NCBI RefSeq assembly: GCF_023283925.1
Contig: NZ_JAKIKX010000001.1
Span: 496,001 to 560,000 of the forward strand
Length of the DNA: 64,000 nucleotides
Direction: 5' to 3'
Origin: Shewanella marisflavi
GTDB taxonomy: Bacteria; Pseudomonadota; Gammaproteobacteria; Enterobacterales; Shewanellaceae
The translations under genes and the position numbers were made by a program. Positions 24,521 through 34,000 of the stretch are shown in pieces; positions within the stretch are counted from its first letter, which is position 1, and the number at the start of each line of letters is the position of its first letter. The notes beneath the pieces are model-generated. The model made no database searches, was not told where the DNA came from, and worked only from the letters and a program-made list of their open reading frames with translations.

Positions 24521-25154
24521 GTTCAGGCTGTTGCGGTTTACGTGCGACACCGCGAATCGTTGGTCTGGCAAGGGAGAACGCCTTACGCATACTCTCGCGT
24601 CTTATGGACTCTATCTCGAATCCCGCGAGGCGGAGCTGCACCTCAGTCTCTCTGTTGAGGTGGCAATTACCGGCAATTCGGCGCCAGATGAAGTTCAGTC
24701 TATCTTGCCAGCGTCGCCGCCTGCTGCCCGGCTCAGCAGCGACATGTTCGAGAAAGAGCAGGTGAGCGCCGGGTTTGAGTACCCGCCAGATCTCCTTTAG
24801 CGTCCTTGGGAGATCATTGACACTGCAGCAGACCAGGGAAACAAATACCCAGTCGAAGCTCGCATCGTCACAGGCAAGCGATTCGGCCGGGCAATCGAGC
24901 AGAGTGATCTGACAATCTGGCATCTTGGCGATCGCAGCAGCTAGTCGACCTCTCATATCCTTATCGGGTTCTGTGAGTACCAGTTCGAGCTCTTGCTTTT
25001 TGGGATAGAGGGGCAGGCTGGCCCCTGTGCCGGCACCAATTTCCAACACGCGGCCACTGACTTGGCTCAGTAATTCCCTGCGCCAGTCGATGAGGCAGGC
25101 CTGCTCTGGCCCGCGCATCAAGTAGTCGTAACAATAGGCGATAATACGTGACAT
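24510..25154 (-). CDS. Class I SAM-dependent methyltransferase, METTL7/UbiE-like
   Basis: 214 residues from ATG 25154. Motif I is VLEIGAGTGASL (~residue 37-48), motif II LVLTEPD, a UbiE-like ILL(D)CPAESL, and FLEHVAAEPGSRRR typical of METTL7-like enzymes. A GTG at 25214 would add 20 residues holding CPIHDMHGKYC, a possible metal ligand set, but its ribosome site is poor. Substrate unknown. The 3' end abuts the octamer repeat array. Confidence 0.8.
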   Translation of the reverse strand: MSRIIAYCYDYLMRGPEQACLIDWRRELLSQVSGRVLEIGAGTGASLPLYPKKQELELVLTEPDKDMRGRLAAAIAKMPDCQITLLDCPAESLACDDASFDWVFVSLVCCSVNDLPRTLKEIWRVLKPGAHLLFLEHVAAEPGSRRRRWQDRLNFIWRRIAGNCHLNRETEVQLRLAGFEIESIRRESMRKAFSLARPTIRGVARKPQQPEQPS

Positions 25155-25365
25155 CTTAGCCCCCGATTTGCGACCACAATATTTGCCGTGCATATCGTGG
25201 ATAGGACATTTCACCTTTGGCTTATTTAAGCACCAGCTTATTTAAGTGTCGGCTTATTTAAGTATGGTCACTTTTAATGATGGGCGCTGTTAATTATGGG
25301 GGCGGGCGAAAAGGGACACTCATCCCTTTTCTGTGGCCGTGGCGGTGCGGCGCTAGCCGCTGGTT

Positions 25366-26250
25366 TTAGCTCTCGCTGGTGGAGATCAGAATATCGAACT
25401 TAGGATTGTCTCTCAGGTTATCAAAGTCGGCTTCGTTGGCCGCGACCTCTTTAAAGCTGACGCTGTTTTCGATGGCTTGTTCCAGATCCGACAGGGCGCG
25501 ATCTTCCTGACCCAGGCAGGCAAAGGCGCAGGCGCGCTGGTAGAGGGCATGAGCGTTACTGCCATCGACCTCAAGTACCCTGTTACACAGGCTCAGCGCC
25601 CAGTTAAATTCGCGCATCTCCATGGCCGCATCGGCTTTGTAGGTCATGGCCTCAAGGTCACCGGGGCGTATGGTGAGGATCTCGTTATAGACGGCAATCT
25701 TCTGCTCTGGGGTCTGAGCGCTCTGGGCGTGTAGCCATAGCGTGTGGATCTCGTTGATGATCTCGATCTCACGGTTGTTCTTGGTGATGATTCGGCTCTT
25801 ACGCTTAAGGTCTTGTTCCAGCACCTTGAACTTCTCTTCATATTGCTCAGTGATGGATTGTAACTGCTCCGCCGCGAGCTTGGCGGTATTGGTCTTAATC
25901 TCCCGAAGGGATTGCCAACCAATAAAGGCGATGAGCGACGCAACCCCCGCGATGATGTAGAAGAAATAGGTCACGGTCACATTGGCATAGTTAAGAGATT
26001 TGTCGGCGACGGCCAATTCCCTGTCGGTGATCTCCACCGTAAGCCTGCGCTCGAGATCTTGCTGGTCGGTGCGCAGCGTCTTAAGCTCATCGAGTATGTA
26101 GCGCTCTATGAGGGGCTTATCTAATATCGGCTGCTGAGAGTGTGGCAAGTTGGCTTTAGGCGGTTCAATTTTGGCCTCTTCGGCTGCCTTCAGGGTGAGG
26201 GGCATGGTGAATGAAATGATGGCGATTAACATGCAAAGTAAGCGTGGCAT
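25366..26250 (-). CDS. Membrane-anchored coiled-coil TPR protein
   Basis: 294 residues. A signal peptide (cleavage near LKA-AE, residue 22) is followed by a periplasmic charged helix (~50-85), a membrane segment (VTYFFYIIAGVASLIAFIGW, ~93-112), a coiled coil (~115-165) and two or three TPR units (~185-270; AEM.FNWALSLCNRVLEV and ALYQRACAFACLGQEDRAL). It probably scaffolds proteins at the inner membrane. A 9-bp hairpin without T tract (25308-25331) lies past its stop. No close family recognised. Confidence 0.75.
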   Translation of the reverse strand: MPRLLCMLIAIISFTMPLTLKAAEEAKIEPPKANLPHSQQPILDKPLIERYILDELKTLRTDQQDLERRLTVEITDRELAVADKSLNYANVTVTYFFYIIAGVASLIAFIGWQSLREIKTNTAKLAAEQLQSITEQYEEKFKVLEQDLKRKSRIITKNNREIEIINEIHTLWLHAQSAQTPEQKIAVYNEILTIRPGDLEAMTYKADAAMEMREFNWALSLCNRVLEVDGSNAHALYQRACAFACLGQEDRALSDLEQAIENSVSFKEVAANEADFDNLRDNPKFDILISTSES

Positions 26251-26405
26251 AACTGATTTCCGTCGTTTATTTGGTGTGAGTCGTCCTAAATTAAGGTCAC
26301 ACTAACAACATAGGGCTTGTGATGCCAATCTAATTGGCAAAAGTTCAGCTTTGCGGCGCGAAAGAGGTAAGCGCCATGCCAACACTGTTTGTTGTGATTG
26401 AAAGC

Positions 26406-26425
26406 GCGTGGGTCATTACCCACGC
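26406..26425 (-). terminator. Weak hairpin after EAL gene
   Basis: Stem GCGTGGGT / ACCCACGC with a 4-base loop; only a short T-rich tail on the minus strand. Confidence 0.4.
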
Positions 26426-26430
26426 TTGGT

Positions 26431-27198
26431 TTAGCCAATAGAGAAGTCGACCTCTGGCAGGCACTCGAAACCGGGCTTAGCAAACAGGTATCCTTGCATC
26501 AGACTGATACCAGCGGTCTTGAGCCAGCGCATTTCATCAACTGTCTCTATGCCCTCTGCTAGGCAGGTGATGTTGAGCTCGCGGCAGATGTTGAGCGTGT
26601 GCGTGACTATGATTTGTCGCGTCTTGTCTTGGTGGACATTACGAATCAGCTCCATATCCAGTTTGATGATATTGGTTTGAAAGTTGGCCAATAAACCAAG
26701 CCCCGCATAACCTGCACCAAAGTCATCGATGGCGGTGATAAATCCCAGTTCTCGGTAGTATTCCACCACGCGTTTGACGTGTCCGCCGTCTTTTATCTTT
26801 TCGGCTTCAGTAAATTCAAACATGATTCTTTCTGTCGGAAAACCATATTCCTTGGCGGCGGCCAGTGTGGTGCGGATACAACGTTCTGGTTGATAGATGG
26901 CGTTGGGCAGAAAGTTAATACTCAGCATAGTGTCTAAATCTAACTTTGCTGCGAGGGCGATGGCTTTGACACGGCAGGTTTGATCGAAGGCGTAACGGTT
27001 TTCATCATTGACCTTGGCAAGTATAGATGCGGCAGATTCATTACTTGGGCCGCGCACTAAGGCTTCAAAGCCAAATATCTCTTGCTTATGAATATCTATG
27101 ATTGGCTGAAAAGCCATGGTGAAATCAAAGTCGAGAAGAGGATTGTTGACGCACTGCTGGCAGCCTTTGGTGGCTAACTGAGCCTGATCTGCTTCCAT
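26431..27198 (-). CDS. Stand-alone EAL-domain c-di-GMP phosphodiesterase
   Basis: 255 residues, almost entirely one EAL domain. Catalytic motifs are intact: FGFEALVRG, SINFLP (Asn), FEFTEAE (Glu), DDFGAGYAGL (two Asp), IIKLD (Lys), LAEGIE (Glu) and QGYLFAKP. It should hydrolyse c-di-GMP to pGpG and so favour motility over biofilm. The N-terminus has a CQQC pair before the domain, possibly redox or metal sensitive. No partner domain is fused, resembling the EAL part of BLUF-EAL proteins. Confidence 0.9.
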   Translation of the reverse strand: MEADQAQLATKGCQQCVNNPLLDFDFTMAFQPIIDIHKQEIFGFEALVRGPSNESAASILAKVNDENRYAFDQTCRVKAIALAAKLDLDTMLSINFLPNAIYQPERCIRTTLAAAKEYGFPTERIMFEFTEAEKIKDGGHVKRVVEYYRELGFITAIDDFGAGYAGLGLLANFQTNIIKLDMELIRNVHQDKTRQIIVTHTLNICRELNITCLAEGIETVDEMRWLKTAGISLMQGYLFAKPGFECLPEVDFSIG

Positions 27199-27362
27199 CT
27201 AGTTATCCTTAATCTATGGCGCACTGTATTGTCCTGCTTAGTGTCGAAAAGATACTACGCAGTGCAGCAGCTTGATTCGACTCGCCGGAGAGTCTAATGA
27301 TTCAGTATAGTCGTGATTTTAATCGTTTTTGAAGTGAATTCTTTGAGGAAAGTACATTCGGT

Positions 27363-27395
27363 AAAAAAATTTTGGCTAACGTCCCTGTTAGCCAA
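27363..27395 (-). terminator. Rho-independent terminator after subtilase operon
   Basis: Nine-bp stem TTGGCTAAC (27372-27380) / GTTAGCCAA (27387-27395); on the minus strand it is followed by AATTTTTTT. Confidence 0.9.
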
Positions 27396-27446
27396 AAAAG
27401 TTAAGCGATTGCTATGATTGAAATTAGTTATTATTAGTATTGGTTG

Positions 27447-30400
27447 TTATGAGTACTGTCTGCGGCGTATTCCCAACAGGAGCAGGGGCAGCAGGGCATA
27501 TAAGCCAATAGCACCGCCGCCACTCGATTCACTAGGTGGCTCGACTGGTGGTAAAGGCGCATCTTCTACAGTAACCACAAATTGGGTGCTCGCCTCAAAC
27601 TCGCCGTCACTGGCGGTGACCACGAGAGTGAATGTGCCGCTAGCGGTGAAGGTTAGCTCAAGCTGCTGCTCTGACAGGCTGATCCCCTCAATGCCTGAAG
27701 CCGACAATGTAAGCGCATCTCCCTCTGGGTCGCTAAATACCTGGCTGAGATCGACGTTGACCACAGCGCTACCAGCGGTGCTAAGTTGTGCTTTAACATC
27801 TGCAATAGGGTTAGCGACTACCGGCGGTGTATTGAGCGGCACTTCCACTGGCGTTAAGCCTTTTACCTTGATCAGTGTTGCGCCAATATTGCGCTTAAGA
27901 TCTGGGGTCGTCCCCAGCTCAAGCAGACCATAGTAGGTGGCGTCAGCTTCCAGTGGCTGTAGCGTCTGGCTATCGTCAAGGTAGCCATTAACGGTCAAGC
28001 TAATGTCAAAGCGCTCATCCTGTGCCACCTGGCTTGGCGCCGTGATGTCGAAGCTCGCCTGGTTGCTATAGTTCACATGGGTAATTTCCATGGTCACTTC
28101 GTCGGCCTCATCTTCTACTGTGCCTTCGTAGTTATGTGCAAAGACCCAATAGTTACCTGACGGCGGATTTTCTATGACACAACGTTCTTTCGAGTCAACT
28201 TCGCCGCTGAGACAAATCAGGGAATAGAACATCTCATAGGCATCTGGCATGCCATCACCGTTCTCATCGATACCGACAAAGAGATCCATATCAGGCGATG
28301 TAGTGTCTGTGATCTCAACTACCAAGCGTTTGGTGTAGGGCTTGACCACAGTCGGCACGCTGAAGATCACTTCAGGGTTAGAATAAGGACTGTTACGTTC
28401 GATATCATTAGATGAGCCGATCGCGCTGCCAGTGTAGGATTGCGCCTTAAACAGACCAAAACCACGGCTCTGCAGGTCATTACTGCCAGAAGTAAAGATA
28501 TCTTCTATGAGTATGCTGTTATCGACATTATTCAGCTCGGCGGCGATCTCTTCGATCACTTGTCCAGCTTTAAAGCCAATGGTGGCTTGCAGATGAGTGT
28601 CGCTCATGCTGGCATCAGCATTATTAAGCTTGATATAGCCATGCACCCATTCATCTACCAAGTTGATGTTGGCAGTTGCTTTGATAGTGATTACTTGAGA
28701 TTCACCAGCATTTAGCGAGAAGCTGGCTGGCGTCACTTCCAGGGTGAAACCTGGGTTGAGGTACTCATATTCAGCCGTCCAGCTGCTGCTTTGGGTCGCG
28801 GTGACAGTGCGAGTCCAGCTGCAGTTTGAAATACACTGATTTTGCACCATAGAGCTGGTGTTAAGATTAGTTGGGTCGCCTCCTATTTCAGGGTTGGCAG
28901 CTAGATACTCCTCCTTGCTAACATCCAGCAGCAGACCGGCCTTCAATGCCTTATTGATGCGCAGGCTACCCGCGCCTTGATCGAAGAAGTCCGAACGCTG
29001 GGTGACGCCATCAAAGTCATCGTCTTTATAGGTCGTCTGATGGGCGGTACTCATGATGGCCGACTGTGCTTGTGCCGGTGTCCAAGTTGGATGAGTCGCT
29101 TTCAGCAGCGCATAGGCACCAGCCACATGAGGACTGGCCATAGAGGTACCAGAAAAGCTGACATATGGGATGTGGCCAATCTGTCCGTCAAAGATTCTGT
29201 CTTCGGCGTTGGCAGCATAAATGTTTACCCCTGGCGCGGCAATATGTGGCGAGAAGATATTGGTGTAGGGCAGGTTAGGGCCACGAGAGGTAAATACGCC
29301 GGCGATATCGCCAAGACTTGGATCTCTTGTGGTCTCTGTGGCTTCAATTGTCGCCTGATGACCTTCACCGCTTGCCAACCATTGCGTCAGACGCTCACCG
29401 TTATCGGCATTGAGATGAATGGCCGGTAATACATGGTTGTCATGGTTGAGTGAGTCAGCACCGCCAGGCATGTTAATCAAAATCATGCCGCCCGCGCCGC
29501 CTGCTTGAACATTGATCCCTTTGCGGACCCTGGCGTTAACGCCGCGTTCGCAGACAACGATTTCACCGTTAAAGCTACCTGGTTCAAACGGTTCGGTGCA
29601 TTGTGCGTTGTCAGCGCTAACACTTGAGGCCAAGATAACAGGTCCTGTGATCCCTGTTGTCGCGCCAAACCCGCTCATGTTGCCGGGAGGTGTCTCGCCG
29701 CCGGTCATGCCGGTTATCTGCTTTTCTTTAAAGGCTAAGTCGTGGCTATAGGCCGCTACTGTGGTTACCCAAGGGGCGTTACCCGGTGCGCCAATGGTGC
29801 CGGCTGTTGGGCCTGCGTTACCCGCCGCGACGGCCACGTGAATACCAGCCTGGCGAGCATTGAGGAAGGCTTCGGCGTCGATAGAAGACCAAGGATCTCT
29901 TGCCGAGCCTCCCACTGAATAGTTGAGCACTTGTACGCCATTTTCGATGGCATGTTCAATCGCCTTAAGGGTAAATTCTGGATAGCAAGCCCCTCCATCG
30001 TCACAAACCTGGTAAGAGACTAGGTTTGCGTGAGGTGCAACGCCGCTAATCGCGTCGAATTCAAAGGCACTCTTTTGAGCGATGATTGTGCCATCTTCCT
30101 CTTCCACCTGCAGGTATAAGTTGACGTCATGTAATATATTGCCTGCTGCCGTAGAGGCGACATGTGTTCCATGACCATTGAAGTCATAGCCGACCTGGGT
30201 CTTATTTTCTAAGTCATCATACTCAGGGTTATCCAGGCTATCGGCGCTATCGAGACGATATTGAATCAGCTCAGGATAACTGACGATGCCTATGAGTTTG
30301 CTATTACAAAATTGGCTATATTGCTGGCAGTCACCTAAATATTGACCCTCTCCCAGAGGGTTGGTGTGGCGGTATCCATCGGCACCCACTTCGGCAAAAG

Positions 30401-31025
30401 AGGGGTGGTTGGCATTGATGCCTGAATCCATGATACCCACGATGACGCCTTCACCTTGAGTCGCGCTGACTTGCGCATCACCCTGCCAGACCTGTTTAGC
30501 GCCAATAAATTCTGGGCCTGTTGAAGTTTGAATAAAGTGCAGGCCGATAGGCTCTACGCTAAGAACATTGGGGTCTTTTGCAACCATGCTGGCTTCGCTC
30601 GGACGCAGTTCAACCGCCATGGCATTGACCACAAGCTGGTATTCATGGGTTGGATTGAGCGAACGTTTAAGCAGGTTGTTGAGTCTTTGTTTGGTCTCTG
30701 CTTGCTGCTGCTTCAAATAACTTTTGTACTGCAGACTTGCCTTTGAGTGGCTGTTTAACAGGCCTGAGGCTTGTTTGTTTGCGGTGTTAATCTGAATATT
30801 GGTCGCCGCATAACCGGCAAGTGAGCCGTCATAACTGGCAACAGGGCTTTCCTTGAAACGTACAAAGTACATACCGTCGTTGCGTTGTTTATCGGCGCGT
30901 TCGAGTTTTAGTTTTTCTTGGCCAGGGATAAGGGTTTGCAATGGCTTAGTATCATCGGCATGGGTTGAGCAAGCGATGGCAGCCGTTAATGCACTAAGCA
31001 ACAAACTTCTACGACTTAATTTCAT
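27447..31025 (-). CDS. Secreted subtilisin-like serine protease with GlyGly-CTERM tail
   Basis: 1192 residues. Order: signal peptide (to ~23), inhibitor-I9-like propeptide (~50-160), S8 domain with intact triad Asp200 (GIMDSGIN), His288 (GHGTHVAS) and Ser628 (SGTSMASPHVAG), with a protease-associated insert (~450-560). Fibronectin-like and bacterial pre-peptidase-like C-terminal domains follow, then a cadherin/Ig-like module (FSDPEGDALTLSASG, ~1100) and a GlyGly-CTERM tail ending GIRRRQYS. It should be a cell-surface or released endoprotease. It is 69 bp downstream of the pseudo-subtilase gene on the same strand. Confidence 0.92.
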   Translation of the reverse strand: MKLSRRSLLLSALTAAIACSTHADDTKPLQTLIPGQEKLKLERADKQRNDGMYFVRFKESPVASYDGSLAGYAATNIQINTANKQASGLLNSHSKASLQYKSYLKQQQAETKQRLNNLLKRSLNPTHEYQLVVNAMAVELRPSEASMVAKDPNVLSVEPIGLHFIQTSTGPEFIGAKQVWQGDAQVSATQGEGVIVGIMDSGINANHPSFAEVGADGYRHTNPLGEGQYLGDCQQYSQFCNSKLIGIVSYPELIQYRLDSADSLDNPEYDDLENKTQVGYDFNGHGTHVASTAAGNILHDVNLYLQVEEEDGTIIAQKSAFEFDAISGVAPHANLVSYQVCDDGGACYPEFTLKAIEHAIENGVQVLNYSVGGSARDPWSSIDAEAFLNARQAGIHVAVAAGNAGPTAGTIGAPGNAPWVTTVAAYSHDLAFKEKQITGMTGGETPPGNMSGFGATTGITGPVILASSVSADNAQCTEPFEPGSFNGEIVVCERGVNARVRKGINVQAGGAGGMILINMPGGADSLNHDNHVLPAIHLNADNGERLTQWLASGEGHQATIEATETTRDPSLGDIAGVFTSRGPNLPYTNIFSPHIAAPGVNIYAANAEDRIFDGQIGHIPYVSFSGTSMASPHVAGAYALLKATHPTWTPAQAQSAIMSTAHQTTYKDDDFDGVTQRSDFFDQGAGSLRINKALKAGLLLDVSKEEYLAANPEIGGDPTNLNTSSMVQNQCISNCSWTRTVTATQSSSWTAEYEYLNPGFTLEVTPASFSLNAGESQVITIKATANINLVDEWVHGYIKLNNADASMSDTHLQATIGFKAGQVIEEIAAELNNVDNSILIEDIFTSGSNDLQSRGFGLFKAQSYTGSAIGSSNDIERNSPYSNPEVIFSVPTVVKPYTKRLVVEITDTTSPDMDLFVGIDENGDGMPDAYEMFYSLICLSGEVDSKERCVIENPPSGNYWVFAHNYEGTVEDEADEVTMEITHVNYSNQASFDITAPSQVAQDERFDISLTVNGYLDDSQTLQPLEADATYYGLLELGTTPDLKRNIGATLIKVKGLTPVEVPLNTPPVVANPIADVKAQLSTAGSAVVNVDLSQVFSDPEGDALTLSASGIEGISLSEQQLELTFTASGTFTLVVTASDGEFEASTQFVVTVEDAPLPPVEPPSESSGGGAIGLYALLPLLLLGIRRRQYS

Positions 31026-31052
31026 TTGATTACCTAAAGGGTTGTGAAATGG

Positions 31053-31078
31053 GGGATAGCCGTTTTACCGGCTATCCC
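31053..31078. other. Perfect 10-bp hairpin between the two subtilase genes
   Basis: GGGATAGCCG (31053-31062), 6-base loop, CGGCTATCCC (31069-31078). No T tract follows on either strand, so it is not a standard terminator; it may protect or separate the two messages. Confidence 0.75.
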
Positions 31079-31094
31079 ACAAGGGTTTTACTAA

Positions 31095-34000
31095 CTAGCG
31101 TGAAGTGCGACGGCGAACTAGCGCCAAAGCACCCAGGATGAGCGACATCCAGCTTAGTGAGCCACCATCGCTTTCAGGTTCAAAGCTTGCATCGACCTCT
31201 AGCATATGAGTGACCTGATGCACACCGTCAGAGGCGATGATGGTCAGCATGTGACTACCTTCGTTCTCAACTTGACCTGTGATTTCGGTGCCGCTGATAG
31301 ACAGCGCCGAGAAGCCAGTGCCTTCCACTTCGTAGCTCAGGCTATTGCCTTCTAGATCGTTGAACAGACCGGCAATATCTAAGGTGAAGTTTGCTGATGA
31401 ACCAGACTTGAAGATGAGTTCTGGTACCGACAGTGAGGCGGCAACGTCTTCATTGACCTGTGGTGCAACGTCATTGATGTCAACAACACTCACGGTCAGG
31501 GTTTCAGTGTCACCTATGTCACGGCCTGATTTAGGCGTTACCTTTATCTCGAACTCACGGTTATTTTCGTAGTCGAGCGCATCAGGGTTAACCACATAAA
31601 GCTCATAGGTTTCCTGATTAATGGCAAACGGTGTACCGACCAGTGTATTGGTGATGTGCAGCTCAAAAGGCGTGCGCTCGCTTGATGGGTAGGTGAAGAA
31701 GCCTTGTGAATCCAACTCTATCTTGCCTACAACAGTGCCGACTTCAGCGTTTTCTTCAACACTAAAGTGCTGTCCAGCTTGCGCCTTCGCAATCACTGAG
31801 CCATCGTCGTCTACATAAGAGTTGTAGCCAACTTGCATGAAATCGTCGTTAAGGCTGACGACCATGAAGCCTTTAGGCGCTTCGATTGGGCCTATGCCCC
31901 CCATCTCAGCGGTGCCCACTGAAGCGATATAGATCTCTTCGCCAGGTTGAGCGGTAAAGGTCTGCTGATAATCAAGCTCGCCTGCTGATTTGCCCTCTTC
32001 CATTGCGGCAAAACCCACATGCACTGAGCGATCAAAGACGATGTCGCTACAGACTTCTTCGCCACTGAACCAATCCAGGTAGCAAGACTGCTCTACTGTG
32101 TAGCTACCGCCCTTGATTGGGTTAAATTGGACCAAAGGCTCATATTGATCCCTGCCCGTATGACGATCGGTTTCGATATGGAAACCAAAGTTTTGATCGA
32201 AGTCTTCAACACTGTCCAGCTCATGGTGAAACATATCTTCTAAACAGATTTGCGACACAACATTTTTACCGTTATTGGCAAAATGCGTTGGCAGAGATGA
32301 CTCTTTGTAGCGTCCGGTTGGATTTGAGTAATCATAAGGGATGGTGTAGTCGATCACATAGGTGGTCGGCTGTCCCTTGTCATTGAGCGCAACAAAGGGT
32401 TGAGCAACACGTTGAGCGTCGTCCCAGATGTAGGCTCCTTCGAAGCTGTTATCCCAGCCATTTTCTTTCACCATGGCCTCGTAGAACAGGTCAAAGGTAA
32501 ATAGGCGTGGACCGCGCTCATAATAGTTCGGTAAGGCGGTGTCGGCGCGATCAAACAGGCTGACGGCGATGTTTAGCTTCTTACCCGTTACGCTACATTG
32601 GGCATCATCAAAAATAGCGCCACCGACAGCTTTAATCATATGGCCGCTAAGGTTTTGTAGATGCTCAGGTAGGGTTTTGTTTTGCAGCAGCAAAGGGTAA
32701 GCCTGAAAGGTGGTTGCCGAGTCTGAGTTGTTCACGAAAGAGGCGACATAACCTTGGTAGTTGATTGAGCCATATTCATTATCAGGATATAGCTCATGCC
32801 CCCATTCGAGATGATCCCACTCGGTTTGGCCCAAGTCTGGGTTATAGCCGAGGTATGAGGGAAATTCGATAGCGTTTGGGCGCTTAGTGATACTGGTGCT
32901 GTGACGCGCCTTGAGCATCCAGCCCAGGTTGATCTCAGGCTTTGACTCTGAAGTCAGGCTAATATAGCCGTTAAGTTCGGTGGCTTTTAGATTGGCATCA
33001 GTGTGGTCACCGGTACTCATCAGTGGCCATTGAGGCAACTTATTGCCATCGACCGTTATAGTGATCGGTAGGATCACGCTAGAGTTGGCGGGAATATTCA
33101 CGCTTTCTGGCATGTTGAAGCTAAGTGCCTCGTGAGCGGCTTTTTCGCCTTTCATCTTGTAGGCGATCTGGTACGTCTGAGTGGTATCTGAGATGTTTCT
33201 TAGCGTGATGCGCTTATGCAGCGTCTTGCTTTGTCCCACTTCATGCATACCAAACTGCACATAAGGCTGATAACTGTTGGTTTCCCAGGCAACAATTGGC
33301 GAAGCAACGGCGTTTTCAAGATTTTCCATGCCGTGACCCATGGCGTAAAGTTCAGCTGGGGTCATGCCATCGCTTTCCAGGATGGCGTTAACATTGGCAG
33401 TGTTGGCAAGTATTGCTTTGATTTCTGCAGGGCCGAAACCTGGGAACTCGCTCTTAATGACAGCAGCGGCAGCAGCAATACGTGCGGCGCTGGTTAACGC
33501 GCCTGAGCGGCTACCCAGTCTCGGTGCTGTTTCATCAGGGTTAGAGATCTTGGCAACGGTTTGGTTGTCGCTCAAAGTGACGATTTCAGGCTTAAGGGCC
33601 TGAGAACCACGAACCGGTCCCATAGGAGCCCATTCAGGGATGACCAGCGTCTCACCATCGTCGGCATAATTGACCGCACCGACAGTGATGGCCGATGTTG
33701 AACTACCTTCTGAAGAGATCCAGTTACGGTGTTTAGCCTCTGCATCACCAAAGAGAGAGTATTTCGCCAAATCACCTGCGTGGGTAACCACTGTCATGCC
33801 TTGAGCCGATACACGCTCGATTAGCATCTGTATCAGGCTAGGGGATGAATTACCATCGATGTCAAAGAAGGCACCAGCACCGGCAGCTTCTATCAAGGCG
33901 ATATCCAGATGGTCGCTTGTGTCACCATCTTGGTTAGGATCGAGTGCATGCTCAAGGGCTGCTACGATTTTTGCCATGCTAGGGGCTGAGGCAGACACCC

